From Botryococcus braunii (Eukaryota; Chlorophyta; Trebouxiophyceae): DNA of 28,423 nucleotides. How positions within the stretch are numbered: the first letter of the stretch is position 1; each line of letters starts with the position of its first letter. Shown piece by piece: positions 11,534 to 21,421 of this stretch. The stretch spans positions 8,639 to 37,061 of the forward strand of contig KV908661.1 of NCBI GenBank assembly GCA_002005505.1, written 5' to 3'. The notes under the pieces were generated by a model. The model was not told the DNA's origin. It saw only the letters and a program-made list of their open reading frames with translations, and did no database searches. A program made the position numbers and the translations under genes.

Positions 11534-12228
11534 CTGCGAGCCCACCCTCATGTTAGGATAACGAGTGTTTTGTCTGTGCCTTCATTGCAAGGCCCGGAAG
11601 ACTAAACTTCCCCGCCCACAGCAGTTGCGGGATTGGCGTAGAACTGCGCGCCTTCTTGTCGAGGAAAAGGGCCCTTTCCCTTGAAAGTGCACCCTTGGAG
11701 AATCAGCGGTCACGGGGTTGTATCGCAACCAACTGCCTCGGAGTCCATAACTTCAGAGTCCACACGGGGCAATGAAGAACGGTGAGATTCCGCCCCCAAG
11801 CACAACAGCATCTCCCACGTAGGCTGCTGCCATACGAATACGGAAGCTTGACGCAGCCCGGATTCGTTCCATCAAGGAAGCTTTTACCTTTAAAGGCCCG
11901 TAACAGTGAAAATGGTCTGTTGAATGCGTACATGTTGCCTTGGTGAAACCTCTATTTGAGGCTGTACATGTGTGGTTCGAACAAGATGCGGACAGGACAC
12001 TCTTACAGGGCTACCCGCCAGTCTTGGCTTGGACCTGGCTTCAGTATATTATGTCGGGTTAAATGAAGTCTTGCCTGCAGAGAGAGCGGACTGCAACCAT
12101 CAATTTCAGGTTCTCAACAGCGTTTGATTTATCTGTTTATAATTAAGAGTGAAGCCCAGTCTAACCGCATACCATAAATCCATCATGCAGGGACACGGAA
12201 TCCAGGGGCCAAATATGCAAGGTGATAA
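11534..12228. other. Unassigned stretch
   Basis: There are no convincing exons. A small minus-strand open frame (11933-11703) contains an AAAG|GTAAAA donor-like site but has no supported partner. I see nothing else. Confidence 0.5.
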
Positions 12229-12249
12229 TGAGAGGGAGAGAGAGAGAGA

Positions 12250-12344
<95 letters not shown>

Positions 12345-12356
12345 AGGGAGAGATAG
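12229..12356. repeat. (GA)n microsatellite
   Basis: A GA array of about 125 bases, with GGGAGA interruptions at both ends. Confidence 0.98.
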
Positions 12357-13630
12357 AGGGATCCGTTTGCATGCATCATGCCGTCTAGGCTGTACAGATG
12401 TACTTCTTTCTCCTTTACAAGTGTTTGAACAAAAAGGCCATTATTTCTTCTTAAGGAATTGCCCCTGCGGTCTACAACGAGCGGTACATGATTGCTACAC
12501 GACGGGTACAATGCAACTTACGAGGCATTTCATAAACACACTAGCAATTGCAGTACCTGGGCCTGTACTTGGACCACTGGCAGTGGCAGATGATTGGGCT
12601 GCCACCCGGCTAACGGTTCAATAACTGTTGCCGGCAAAAAGGGTCACTTAGCCCCGGGCCCTCAGCGCCACGTGAAGATGGGGTATTTCAGATAAGGGGC
12701 AATCTATGTGAAGGCGCAACTATGGAAGGCAAGGTTGTGAAGACGACTTGGAAGCAATGCAGTCTTGCTCAAAAGACATGTCGCTTTTGCAGCAACGTTA
12801 CTACCTCATGAAGCTGCAAACAGCGGAACACACAAAATGCCAGCTGCAAACGCCAACATAAGCTTTCTTTATAACAAGAGCATTTTTGATTTGAAATTGC
12901 GTTAAAGATTGCATGTGGGATGGCGGTGCGAAGGATCTTCCTTCAAAACAAATGACAGCGATCTACTTCGGCCTGTTCAGGAAGAGCTGACAGCGCCCAT
13001 CAACTGAAGCGAGGGATGCTGCATGCTGAAGTGACTGCGCAGTATACAACGACGGGTACACTAGTTCCGAAGTAGGGGACATCGCACAAGCTATGATCAC
13101 CATTGCCACACGAGCTTGAAATGGGGGGGCCACAGTGGCGATCGAGCGCCGTTGCAGAGGCTCCAAATGTACATTTTTTCATTGATGGGAGAAGGGTGTC
13201 GAGGAGGGACTGTGCACCGAGGGCTCGAGCTTGCTCTGGCCGGGCGCCAGCAATGTGATTGCAGGGCGTGGGCAGGTAGGTGCCGTACAGAAACAGATGA
13301 GCCGGTGGAGTTGTGGCATGAGAGATGGACCTTAGTAGCTGACTCCCTCCTGATGGTCTGTTCGATCAGGTTTGCGGCTACACAGAAACTTCTACCTGCT
13401 CCAGCCCAAGTGCAGCAGTCCAGCACAGTGTGCACTGGGATTCTACTTTGCGGTATGAGACTCTGAACTCCTCATCTGGGTACATCTGGATGTGTGAGTG
13501 GCACATCTTTGAAGCCAATCATGCCACCCCATCAACTCGATGGATCCATCGACAGCAAAACCACTTGGAAGGAAGGAAGGAAGGAAATAATACATCCAGA
13601 ACCAGCCATAACTCCTCTTAAGAAGAAGAA
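12357..13630. other. Unassigned stretch
   Basis: Several small open frames on both strands, none with paired splice sites and convincing composition. A short GGAA repeat lies at about 13567-13587 and leads into the AAG/CTT foldback. No gene is called. Confidence 0.5.
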
Positions 13631-13730
13631 GATCTTCTTCTTCTTCTTCTTCTTCTTCTTCTTCTTCTTCTTCTTCTTCTTCTTCTTCTTCTTCTTCTTC
13701 TTCTTCTTCTTCTTCTTCTTCTTCTTCTTT
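13619..13730. repeat. (TTC)n array with an inverted AAG head
   Basis: Four AAG units meet a CTT/TTC array of about 33 units at AGATCT, so the first part of the array is a perfect inverted repeat of the AAG units. The opposite-strand poly-Lys and plus-strand poly-Phe frames are artefacts. Confidence 0.97.
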
Positions 13731-14043
13731 GCGCAGATTATGCTGAAAACATTGCTGTACATAATATTTACGGAAGTATTATTATTGTAAATACCATTGA
13801 CCATGGAGTGGGAAAGCTTCCAGATTCCGCTAAGAACCCTGATACACAGCTAGCTGCATGTGGGCCCATGCTGTCACAATGTGCCGATGTGGCTTAGTTT
13901 ATGTCCTCCTGCTTCCCTGCAGCTTGTTCGCCGCTTCAACCAGGCGGGAGCATGTACGTCTCATTACGGCTCGCCCTCTCACATGCTATACCATACGGTT
14001 ACGCGCGGGGCGTGTTCAATCCGATTCGGACAACGGCATCCGG

Positions 14044-14117
14044 AACCCTTTGCATCTGTAGGTCACCTACAGATGCAACCCTTTCAACCCTTTGCATCTG
14101 TAGGTCACCTACAGATG
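14044..14117. repeat. 42-bp tandem duplication of a palindrome
   Basis: The 32-base unit AACCCTTTGCATCTGTAGGT... occurs at 14044-14075 and 14086-14117. Each copy contains arms CATCTGTAGGT and ACCTACAGATG around a single central C; in the first copy the arms extend to 14 bp (TTGCATCTGTAGGT). Confidence 0.95.
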
Positions 14118-14873
14118 ATGTAAGATCCCTGCAGCATGTTCAAAAAGTGAGCTTTTTCTACGTCCACGTCCACCTGGTTGGCGTGATTCTTAGGTAAGTA
14201 AGAAGAAGTTACATCTAAGTAAGAAGATCTTTTTTTGATAGCCCTGCAACCTGTATCCCGGTACATGGTGTTTGTCCCCGTTCAACTGGGATAAACACCC
14301 ACACGTGTGCAACTTTTTTCTCTTTATCGTGGAAGCTTTACGTCGTCGTGGAGATTGACCAGATGCGCTGACTGTGCAAAGGTATCTTCCGAATCAAGAA
14401 CGCATCCAATCCGACAACAAAGGTCCCAGTCTGTCGGACTTTTGAGGAGAAGGTCTATTGGCACAGCAGATTGCAGACATTATAATGATAATGTCTAATT
14501 AGACGCTATGGATCCAACAGCTGTCGTATTTACAATATATAATATTTAGAAAAAGTGCAAAAGTGTGCAAGACCCGGCACGTGCACACGCCCTTTGCAGA
14601 TATCATGCATGCCTTGGTCCTAAATAGATAAACTTTGACCATATATCGTATGCTCTCAAGAGATGCAAAAGTGGGAAGTTTCTACTAAAGTTTTACTTCC
14701 GGAAACCAGCCGTCAATAAGCATACCTGCCATGGCTGAAGGGGACAACTCTCGAGTACCCCTGGAGGTTCAACTAGACCATCACTGGTACCGACATTAAG
14801 CCGTCGCCCGAAGCTGCGTGCTGCATTGCGCAACCCCGTCAATGCAAAGCTGCCATATGTAAACGGTTTACGT
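14118..14873. other. Unassigned stretch
   Basis: AT-richer non-coding sequence. No exon, repeat array or hairpin stands out. Confidence 0.5.
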
Positions 14874-14925
14874 AAACTATACTATACTATACTATACTAT
14901 ATTGTATAGTATATATGTATTATCG
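14874..14925. repeat. (ACTAT)n short tandem repeat
   Basis: Five ACTAT units (about 14876-14900), followed by a partly inverted TATAGTATATAT, making an AT-rich hairpin. Confidence 0.93.
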
Positions 14926-15029
14926 ATGTTTTATGAGTGACGGATACCTCTTAACTTGAGAGTCTTAAGGAAGAGCAGGGACGGGTGCAAAAGGAGGCCA
15001 GGCTGTACATCAGGCACACGTGACATATC

Positions 15030-15130
15030 CCAAGCTAGGGACATGACACATATGACACATAACCCTAGCTAGGGACATGACACACGCATGTACATAGCAG
15101 CTATAGGGACATGACACATGTACATTGCAA
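15030..15130 (+). repeat. Degenerate repeats of GGGACATGACACA
   Basis: The motif GGGACATGACACA occurs three times (near 15038, 15072 and 15107), each preceded by a GCTA-type tetranucleotide, with further GACACAT fragments between. It is a decayed local duplication cluster. Confidence 0.85.
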
Positions 15131-15176
15131 GATACTGTAATCCCTTACAAGATTCCGTGCCAAAACCGCTGTAGCA

Positions 15177-15324
15177 AGTTGTATGTGCTAGCACCAGTGA
15201 ATGCTTGCAACTGCAAGCCCATCACACTCATTAGTTATAGCTTTTAAAGCTAGTTGTATGTGCTAGCACCAGTGAATCCTTGCAACTGCAAGCCCATCAC
15301 ACTAATTTGTTTTAACTTTTAAAA
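15177..15324 (+). repeat. 75-bp tandem direct repeat, two copies
   Basis: Unit 1 starts AGTTGTATGTGCTAGCACCA at 15177. Unit 2 starts with the same 20 bases at 15252. Identity is high over the first 60 bases (one substitution in GAATGCTT versus GAATCCTT) and then decays through the AT-rich end. Confidence 0.95.
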
Positions 15325-15350
15325 GTGAACATATTTATTCAAGTAACTAC

Positions 15351-15439
15351 AAGGAGGCTGATTGGCTTCCACGTCTACAACCGGATTTTTCATTATAATA
15401 AACAAATCAATGTGGACGTGGTGGCCAATCAGCCTCCTT
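15351..15439. repeat. 89-bp foldback with 29-bp arms (MITE- or miRNA-precursor-like)
   Basis: The left arm (15351-15379) starts AAGGAGGCTGATTGGC and the right arm (15411-15439) ends GCCAATCAGCCTCCTT. The arms match over 29 positions with three differences, two of which become G-U pairs in one RNA orientation. The 31-base loop is AT-rich. I see no clear long target-site duplication. There is no coding capacity. Confidence 0.93.
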
Positions 15440-16720
15440 ACGGTCCAGAGTAGAGTCACCACGTGAGTCACCACGTGTGCACAACAGTGTATTCACAACA
15501 CTGGGCGATTCACGAAAGAGCGGCAGTGAAGGTGAAGTTGGAACTTTCAGTGTAAAACCCAGCCAATAATGCTAGTTGCTACATGTGTGGCACTCATTTG
15601 GTTATTTTTAATGGCGTAAGAAAAGCATCCCCTTGCAGAAACTGGTGATGCATTAATGAAGATAAGTCGGATTGGAAAGGAAAGGAGAGGAATGTTACAT
15701 CCAGGACCAGCCACTAGGGCTGAGGAGGACGGCAATACAATGAACGACCCATGTCTTGCCAACTAAGGTCGCACAGCACCTGGGCTGTGATGGTCGAAGC
15801 AGGCAGAACTACGCAGAAGGCAGCACACTCAATCGCACGGGGTGAACTTGTACCGGCACTGCGGGGGCCAGCAGTACCGGCCCGGTACAAGTGCATTCGC
15901 CATTGCGCAGTCGATTGAATGCACACGACTTTTAGGAGCCGGACCCTCGACAATATTAACATACCGCACTTGAGTATAACTTTCTTTGGTAGCTCATTTA
16001 TCGATGGTCGCAGGGTCAAAAATTGGCCTAGCATGCTGAACGCTGTTGACCGTTGAACTGCCGGAGCATGCCAATACTGACACGTGCAAGGCCGGATTCT
16101 TGTTGTTTTGAGACAAATATATCTGAAAATTTTTTACGCTTCTGTGTGAAGTATTGTCTCTCTTGAAGAGCTGCTCCTTGTCAGCCTCTGCATCTACAAG
16201 GTTGGGAGGACGTGATGTTACGTGATGGCCAGGTATACCTTTGAGAATTAAAGGCAAAACAAATGTGTTATTACTGCTTAATTTGACTCTTCCTTATTCT
16301 GTCTATAAGGATAGGGAAGCAGAATCTGCCGTAGGAGGTGTCCATCGCCACCCGGCCTGCTTCCTTAGAAAACGCAGAAAGGCGTGATTTCTTAAAGGAA
16401 AAATGTCGGAAAAAAAAGCTATTCTGCGAGTAAATGCTTGTATTTTGCACAGGCAACTATTCCTGTGGTTTACTACCAAGTATCTTGAAAGTCCCAATAT
16501 GACTCTGAAGATCTTCTCTGCTCCTCGTGTAGCCCGAAATTTAACTAATTACAATCAATGCCATTTATTAAGAAATCAAGATAGGCGATCTGTGACTGCA
16601 GCTGGATGGGTGCCCCATATGACGATTTTCGTTGCTGCCAAGCGGTGGATGACACCCGAAGATGTTGCAATGATACATCCCACAAAATTTGGGGGAATAA
16701 TGGGATTTCTCATAATAACT
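15440..16720. other. Unassigned stretch with coding-like fragments
   Basis: On the minus strand 16257-15994 is open and reads somewhat like protein (RPPNLVDAEADKEQL is one patch), but the overlapping frame below it and the absence of clean splice pairs leave it unassigned. An 11-bp inverted repeat (15846-15856, ACTTGTACCGG, with 15882-15892) lies inside. On the plus strand 16403-16723 is open without a recognisable domain. Confidence 0.4.
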
Positions 16721-16722
16721 TG

Positions 16723-16942
16723 AGGCCAGAGCGCTGTTCTGAATCTATTGGCAGCGAAGCTTATGGGTCTATGGCCAGCCTGGACGAGGCCAAGGTACCA
16801 CAGCGACTATCTGATGGAGCTGATTTGTGGAAGTATAGCTCTACAAGCTCTACTTCCTTTGATGCTGGTGCCAAAGAAGAAGAAGAAGCAGGTCAGAACA
16901 ATGCTCTACCACTTGCTGGTCAGCCTTGAACAACATGGGTGA
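16723..16942 (+). other. Coding-like island open in two frames
   Basis: After an acceptor-like GAGGCCAG (ending 16729), two plus-strand frames are open for about 65-70 codons. One reads CSESIGSEAYGSMASLDEAK and continues acidic and Ser-rich with EEEE. The other reads SAVLNLLAAKLMGLWPAW, contains the hydrophobic GSIALQALLPLMLVP followed by five Lys, and ends at a TGA at 16940-16942. I cannot decide which frame, if either, is translated. It could be an upstream exon of the plus-strand gene or a transposon remnant. Confidence 0.35.
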
Positions 16943-17120
16943 CTGAAACTTGTCTCCAATTTTTTGGAGTAGAAACCTCTGGTGGACCCTTTCTGTAGCA
17001 ATTAACTGTCCAAGTTTCGTCCAGTATCGCTATAGAGCAGCATTAATGAGACATTTTTCTGTTCAAATAACTTTATCTTTCTTCGCCAGGGACCAATGCA
17101 AGCCCCCCCTCCCCCCCACC

Positions 17121-17121
<1 letters not shown>

Positions 17122-17165
<44 letters not shown>
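17122..17165 (+). repeat. Poly(A) run of about 44 bases after a C-rich tract
   Basis: Uninterrupted A run preceded by a C-rich tract (17104-17121). It could be a retroposition tail or simply another homopolymer like the one at 67-120. Confidence 0.97.
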
Positions 17166-17166
<1 letters not shown>

Positions 17167-17833
17167 GTTTAGAGGCCGGTTTAGTACCACCAAGTACATT
17201 GAAAGCCCATCGTAAAACTGCAAGAAGGACCGTTTTCAAGCATGGAAGGGGCTCTGAGTCTTAAGATGTACATTATCAAGCCAGATTCAGCCACTGAAAG
17301 CTAGAGGTAAGGACATAACTGCGACCAACCCTTGCAGCAGAGTGGGAGGGGCACAGCCCGCACAGAGAAGTCGGATGGGATGGCTTAAGGGGAAAGCAAG
17401 GGAATGAGCCCCATATGGGAGGGCACAACGGAAGGACTCTGGGACTGGAGGTGAGCTTCGGTCAATTTAACCCAAACAAACGAAGGGGAATATACCCCAT
17501 GGGTCTCGAACCTGACAACATCAGGGGGCAGCAAAATCCGGGTGGAAACCTGGCGGGGGCGGGGGTAGGATACAATAACAAAGGTTAGTTGAAGGTGACA
17601 GGGCTCTAGAGGGAGGAGATCTCCTCCCTTGGGGAGGGGAGCCAAGTAACCTGGTTCTCTAGGGGCTAGTATTTTCTTACTGTCACTTCTGCTCTGCGCC
17701 AGGAAGAGGGGGAGGCCTAGCACATGGAAGGGGTGGGCCAGCACGGGAAGGGCCATGTTATAGGGCTGCATCCCCAGCTTGCTCCACTCCCAGCACCACA
17801 CGAGCTCCTCCTCCTCCTCCTCCTCCTCCTCAC
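17166..17833. other. Unassigned stretch with a perfect palindrome
   Basis: A perfect 20-bp palindrome spans 17610-17629 (AGGGAGGAGATCTCCTCCCT). On the minus strand, GGTTCGAGACCC near 17500-17511 resembles a Pol III B box, but no A box or tRNA fold is evident. A TCC repeat occupies about 17806-17830. Confidence 0.55.
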
Positions 17834-17996
17834 GCGGTGTCGGCCACCAGCCGCTTGGAAGAGGCAGTTGCCTGCCAGGTGCACGTGCCACTGGAGCAAT
17901 GGGGTGTCCAACAAGTCTGCAATTGGTAAGCCGCGCTGCTCACGAGCAAGGATCCCCAAGTCATCGAACAGACTCACTTTGATCACCACCACACGC
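17834..17996 (-). CDS. Candidate orphan exon on the minus strand
   Basis: A 163-base minus-strand segment lies between ACCAAAGTTCAG (acceptor) and CACCGC|GTGAGG (a good donor). It is open and reads like protein: RVVVIKVSLFDDLGILAREQ, followed by LPIADLLDTPLLQ. No family is recognised. It starts with one base completing a codon and ends at phase 0, so it could precede the phase-0 exon at 10755 of the minus-strand gene, although a long intron would be needed. The overlapping plus-strand frames look less protein-like. Confidence 0.38.
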
Positions 17997-18100
17997 CTGA
18001 ACTTTGGTATAGACAGCGAAAATGTGTGCCAACATGTGTGGGCATCGCTGGAGTTGGAAGTTCGAGTGTTGACGCGGGCCTCTCTGCCATAGTTGAACAG

Positions 18101-18133
18101 TGTGTCTCTTTCAGCGCAACTGAAAGAGACACA
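18101..18133. repeat. Perfect 14-bp stem-loop, loop CGCAA
   Basis: TGTGTCTCTTTCAG (18101-18114) is the exact reverse complement of CTGAAAGAGACACA (18120-18133), with a 5-base loop. The stem is uninterrupted. Confidence 0.97.
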
Positions 18134-18449
18134 ACCCCCGCCATTGCTACCCACGGTGCTGCTGGGTACTATTTTGCGTTTCTGTACAGATGTACACATG
18201 TGAGATGCAGCTGTGCTATTGCAGGTACAGGAACCCGGGGATTCTGAGGCCCAATATACACGAGTATTCCATAAAACTTTATCTGGCCTAACCCTTGAAT
18301 GACTCGGTGCACGGGGCGGTAACCGCATGCTGGACTGCCCTGGGTATAGGTGGAGTATGCTTTATCCCGATTGGGCTGGACCGGAAGTGTCTCTTAGCGC
18401 TGGTCCTTGCCTAGACTACAAGTTTTGACATATACCCTGTGGGCTGCAG

Positions 18450-18546
18450 GGTCGAGTACATTGGGCTGGGGCAGTACCGAAAGAAGTTCCTTCATCACTG
18501 CATCAATGGTCAGCTTCTGCTGCGTCTTAGCAGCGAGGACCTCAAG
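18450..18546 (+). CDS. Exon encoding the N-terminal half of a SAM domain
   Basis: After the acceptor GGGCTGCAG, this 97-base exon starts with one base completing a codon and ends at phase 0 at the donor CTCAAG|GTGAGA. The product reads VEYIGLGQYRKKFLHH, then INGQLLLRLSSEDLK. This is the classical first part of a sterile alpha motif: the 'L..IGL.QY...F....I.G..LL.L...DL' pattern. SAM domains mediate homo- or hetero-oligomerisation, and some bind RNA or lipid. The remaining helices are in the exon at 20061. The preceding exon is not identified; it must end with two bases of a split codon. This is the most secure domain call in the window. Confidence 0.92.
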
Positions 18547-18550
18547 GTGA

Positions 18551-19107
<557 letters not shown>

Positions 19108-19880
19108 ACGGGCGCGCGTGTGCGTGCGACTCCACACGTGCGTGCCTGCGTGGCCGCATACACGGATGCTGTCCAGGCCTGACTGACTAAACACTCAGCA
19201 TTTATTCAGAAGGTACGAAGGAAACACAGAGAGGGAGAGACGAATGCCTCCATGCGGCTTTTTGTCCAGCGGCATGTATAGAATAGATAAGCTGAACTTG
19301 TCGCCAAGGCCGCAACCTATGGCAGGACTCCTTGCATTTTCCACAAACCACGTGAATCAAATGCCTAACTTAATGATGGGAATGGAAGTGGGGATGGCCA
19401 GGGGCCTAATTCGGGGCATGTTACCAACCGATAAAAAAACAGACAGGGACCAGAATGAGAAGTGGAGGCTTTGTATTAGGGCCTTTTTGGCACCCCCGGG
19501 GGGGGGGGGGGGTTGGGCAGCGGCTTCTTCATGTTAGGCCCAGAAGGTTCCTACAGCTTACAGATTCTGCTGCCACATGGATCCAAAAACCTGTTTGATG
19601 TGACGGGGTGTCTTCTTTGCAACGACCACGGGACATCACCAGACCGCCCGCAGCTTAAGACTTGCAGGGTAAAGTTACCTTGAGATGAAAGACACAGCTT
19701 TGACTTTGAAGATGCAATCGTTGACGGGAATCAGGGACTGTGCCTTTCACAACCACAGGGAAAGAAGGGAGGCACAGCCTCCGAGCCAGAAGGGACCGAA
19801 GATGGGGGACAAAGGTCCGAGTCAGCTGCCACTGATAAACAAAATTACTTACCACGGCTGTTAAGGACGATAGAGAAGAA

Positions 19881-20036
19881 ATGCGCTAAAGGCTAAGATG
19901 GACGGATTACGATGAACTTGATTGGCTTTAAACGGTGATAAGACATTCGATCTGGGTTGGAAGGCAGAGATAAATGCGGTAAAGGCTGAGATGGACGGAT
20001 TACGTTTGACTGGCTTAAAACGATGATAAGACATTC
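19881..20036 (+). repeat. Imperfect direct repeat pair just upstream of an exon
   Basis: A unit containing GATGGACGGATTACG, then TTGGCTTTAAACG or CTGGCTTAAAACG, then GATAAGACATTC occurs at about 19881-19948 and again at about 19972-20035. The second copy ends about 25 bases before the exon at 20061. Confidence 0.9.
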
Positions 20037-20060
20037 ATATGAGACGGTCATTCCCTGCAG

Positions 20061-20359
20061 ATCGAAGTGGGGATAGGTCCCCTCGGTCATCGGGAAGCGC
20101 TGCTATCGGCCATCAAAGATCTAGCGGGCTTAGGGAGAGCTGGGCCAGAAGGCCTCAGGACTACGAGCTCGCTCTCACTGCATTGCCAGGACTTGATGAG
20201 CCCTGATTCTCCCCAGCAGAGACCCGGCACTGCAGGGTCCCTATCGAGACCCTGCTCCGCCCCGTCTCCTGACCGACGGCATCATAGGGCCCTCCAATCA
20301 CAGGCCAGGCTGCTGCGCGACTTGGATAAGGCCAACGCCCGAGCCTCGCGCTCTCAGAT
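20061..20359 (+). CDS. Exon encoding the C-terminal half of the SAM domain plus a Ser/Pro linker
   Basis: This 299-base exon starts at phase 0 after TTCCCTGCAG and ends with two bases (AT) at the donor GTAGGT. The first 20 or so codons read EVGIGPLGHREALLSAIKDL, the GHR-containing fifth helix that closes a SAM fold, so joining to 18450-18546 gives a complete domain. After that comes a Ser/Pro/Arg linker (SPDSPQQRPGTAGSLS; SRPCSAPSPDRRHH) and a charged helical end (ARLLRDLDKANARASRSQ). The Ser-Pro density suggests a phosphorylatable linker. Phase and domain continuity make this intron call strong. Confidence 0.92.
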
Positions 20360-20420
20360 GTAGGTGCACCTTACACATGCAGTCTTCTCTTCAAGGCTCC
20401 ACGTCAAATTATGAGCTCGC

Positions 20421-20423
20421 ACG

Positions 20424-20492
<69 letters not shown>

Positions 20493-20513
20493 GCGCATGC
20501 GCATGCGCATGCG
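20421..20513. repeat. (CA)n passing into (CG)n and (ATGCGC)n
   Basis: An ACGC-type start, about 25 CA units, about nine CG steps (to about 20496), then ATGCGC three times. The whole block alternates purine and pyrimidine. Confidence 0.97.
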
Positions 20514-20789
20514 CAATTCGAGCCGGGCACAAAGCGCGGGACACAGCTCCACAGGTGATACAGCAGGGTTGGGAAGGGAACAGCCCGTCCGGCTCTGACT
20601 GTCTTGTGGACCCAGACAGACTGCACAGCAGCAGCGCAGAGACGGGACTTGTCCTGGTGGATAAGCAAACGGATCATGAAGTAGTTCGGGAAGAGAGCAT
20701 TCATTGGACAGCGGCTCGGCCAAATGGGGCAGTTGCTATGCGGAGGCCAGCAGCAAAACTAAGAAAGAACCAGTGGCACTAGACCTCCG

Positions 20790-21100
20790 ATGGATAAGTA
20801 GCAATGGTTAGCAATGCAGTGGTAGCATGGATAGGCAGTGCATTGGTAGCAATAGTACGCAATGCATTGGCGGGAAATGGGAAGTAATGCATTGGTAGCA
20901 ATGATAAGCATTGCACTGGTAGGAATGGGTAAGCAATGCATTGGCAGGTTATGGGAAGTAATGCATTGGTAGCATTGGTAAGGAATGCATTGGCAGGTTT
21001 TGGGATGTTATGCATGGGTAGCAATGATAAGCATGGCATTGGTGGCTATGGTAAGCAAATGTATAGGTAGCAGTGGTTAGCGATGCAATCGTGGCAAATT
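20790..21100. repeat. Degenerate 24-25 bp minisatellite
   Basis: About 12-13 tandem units resemble GGTAGCAATGGTAAGCAATG followed by CATT. Two unit classes are visible: one starting GGTAGCAAT and one starting GGCAGG or GGCGGG with GGGAAGTAATG. They partly alternate, suggesting a higher-order period. Open frames on the minus strand across it are artefacts, since mixed 24/25 spacing breaks any frame. Confidence 0.93.
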
Positions 21101-21421
21101 GTAGGATGCCACATCGTATGAAAATCGTGCGCAGTAGCGGCGCGCCTATGGTGCTATTTAAACCTGGGGATAGCCGGGCACTGGCAGTTTTCAATTGCAT
21201 TTTACATGATTCTGCCTTGGGAGGCATGTGCACCAAGCAAGGTGGGCGTATCCGACAAAAGTGCTACACCACAACTTCCATATCATCCCACAAAGTACCT
21301 CATCACAACTTCTCAACCCATCTTATGTTGTTGTACGTTTTAAGGCGTGCTACAGAATACACTCTACTTTGCAAATAATACTCTGCGGTTTACTTATGGA
21401 GTTGTTGTGGAGAGTTCGCAG

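Larger units (their letters stand above)
20360..21421 (+). other. Intron with a CA/CG array and a minisatellite
   Basis: It begins GTAGGTGC and ends GAGTTCGCAG. It carries the CA/CG/ATGCGC block (20421-20513) and the 24-25 bp minisatellite (about 20790-21100). Confidence 0.8.

Noticed and set aside
17122..17165. Poly(A) tail of a retroposed copy
   Set aside because: No target-site duplication or recognisable retroelement body precedes it; similar homopolymers occur elsewhere in the window.
17480..17530. tRNA or tRNA-derived SINE on the minus strand (GGTTCGAGACCC)
   Set aside because: The B-box-like element is present, but no A box at the right distance, cloverleaf or terminal tail could be found.
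20790..21100. CRISPR-like array
   Set aside because: Units are contiguous and degenerate without unique spacers, and the context is eukaryotic; it is a minisatellite.
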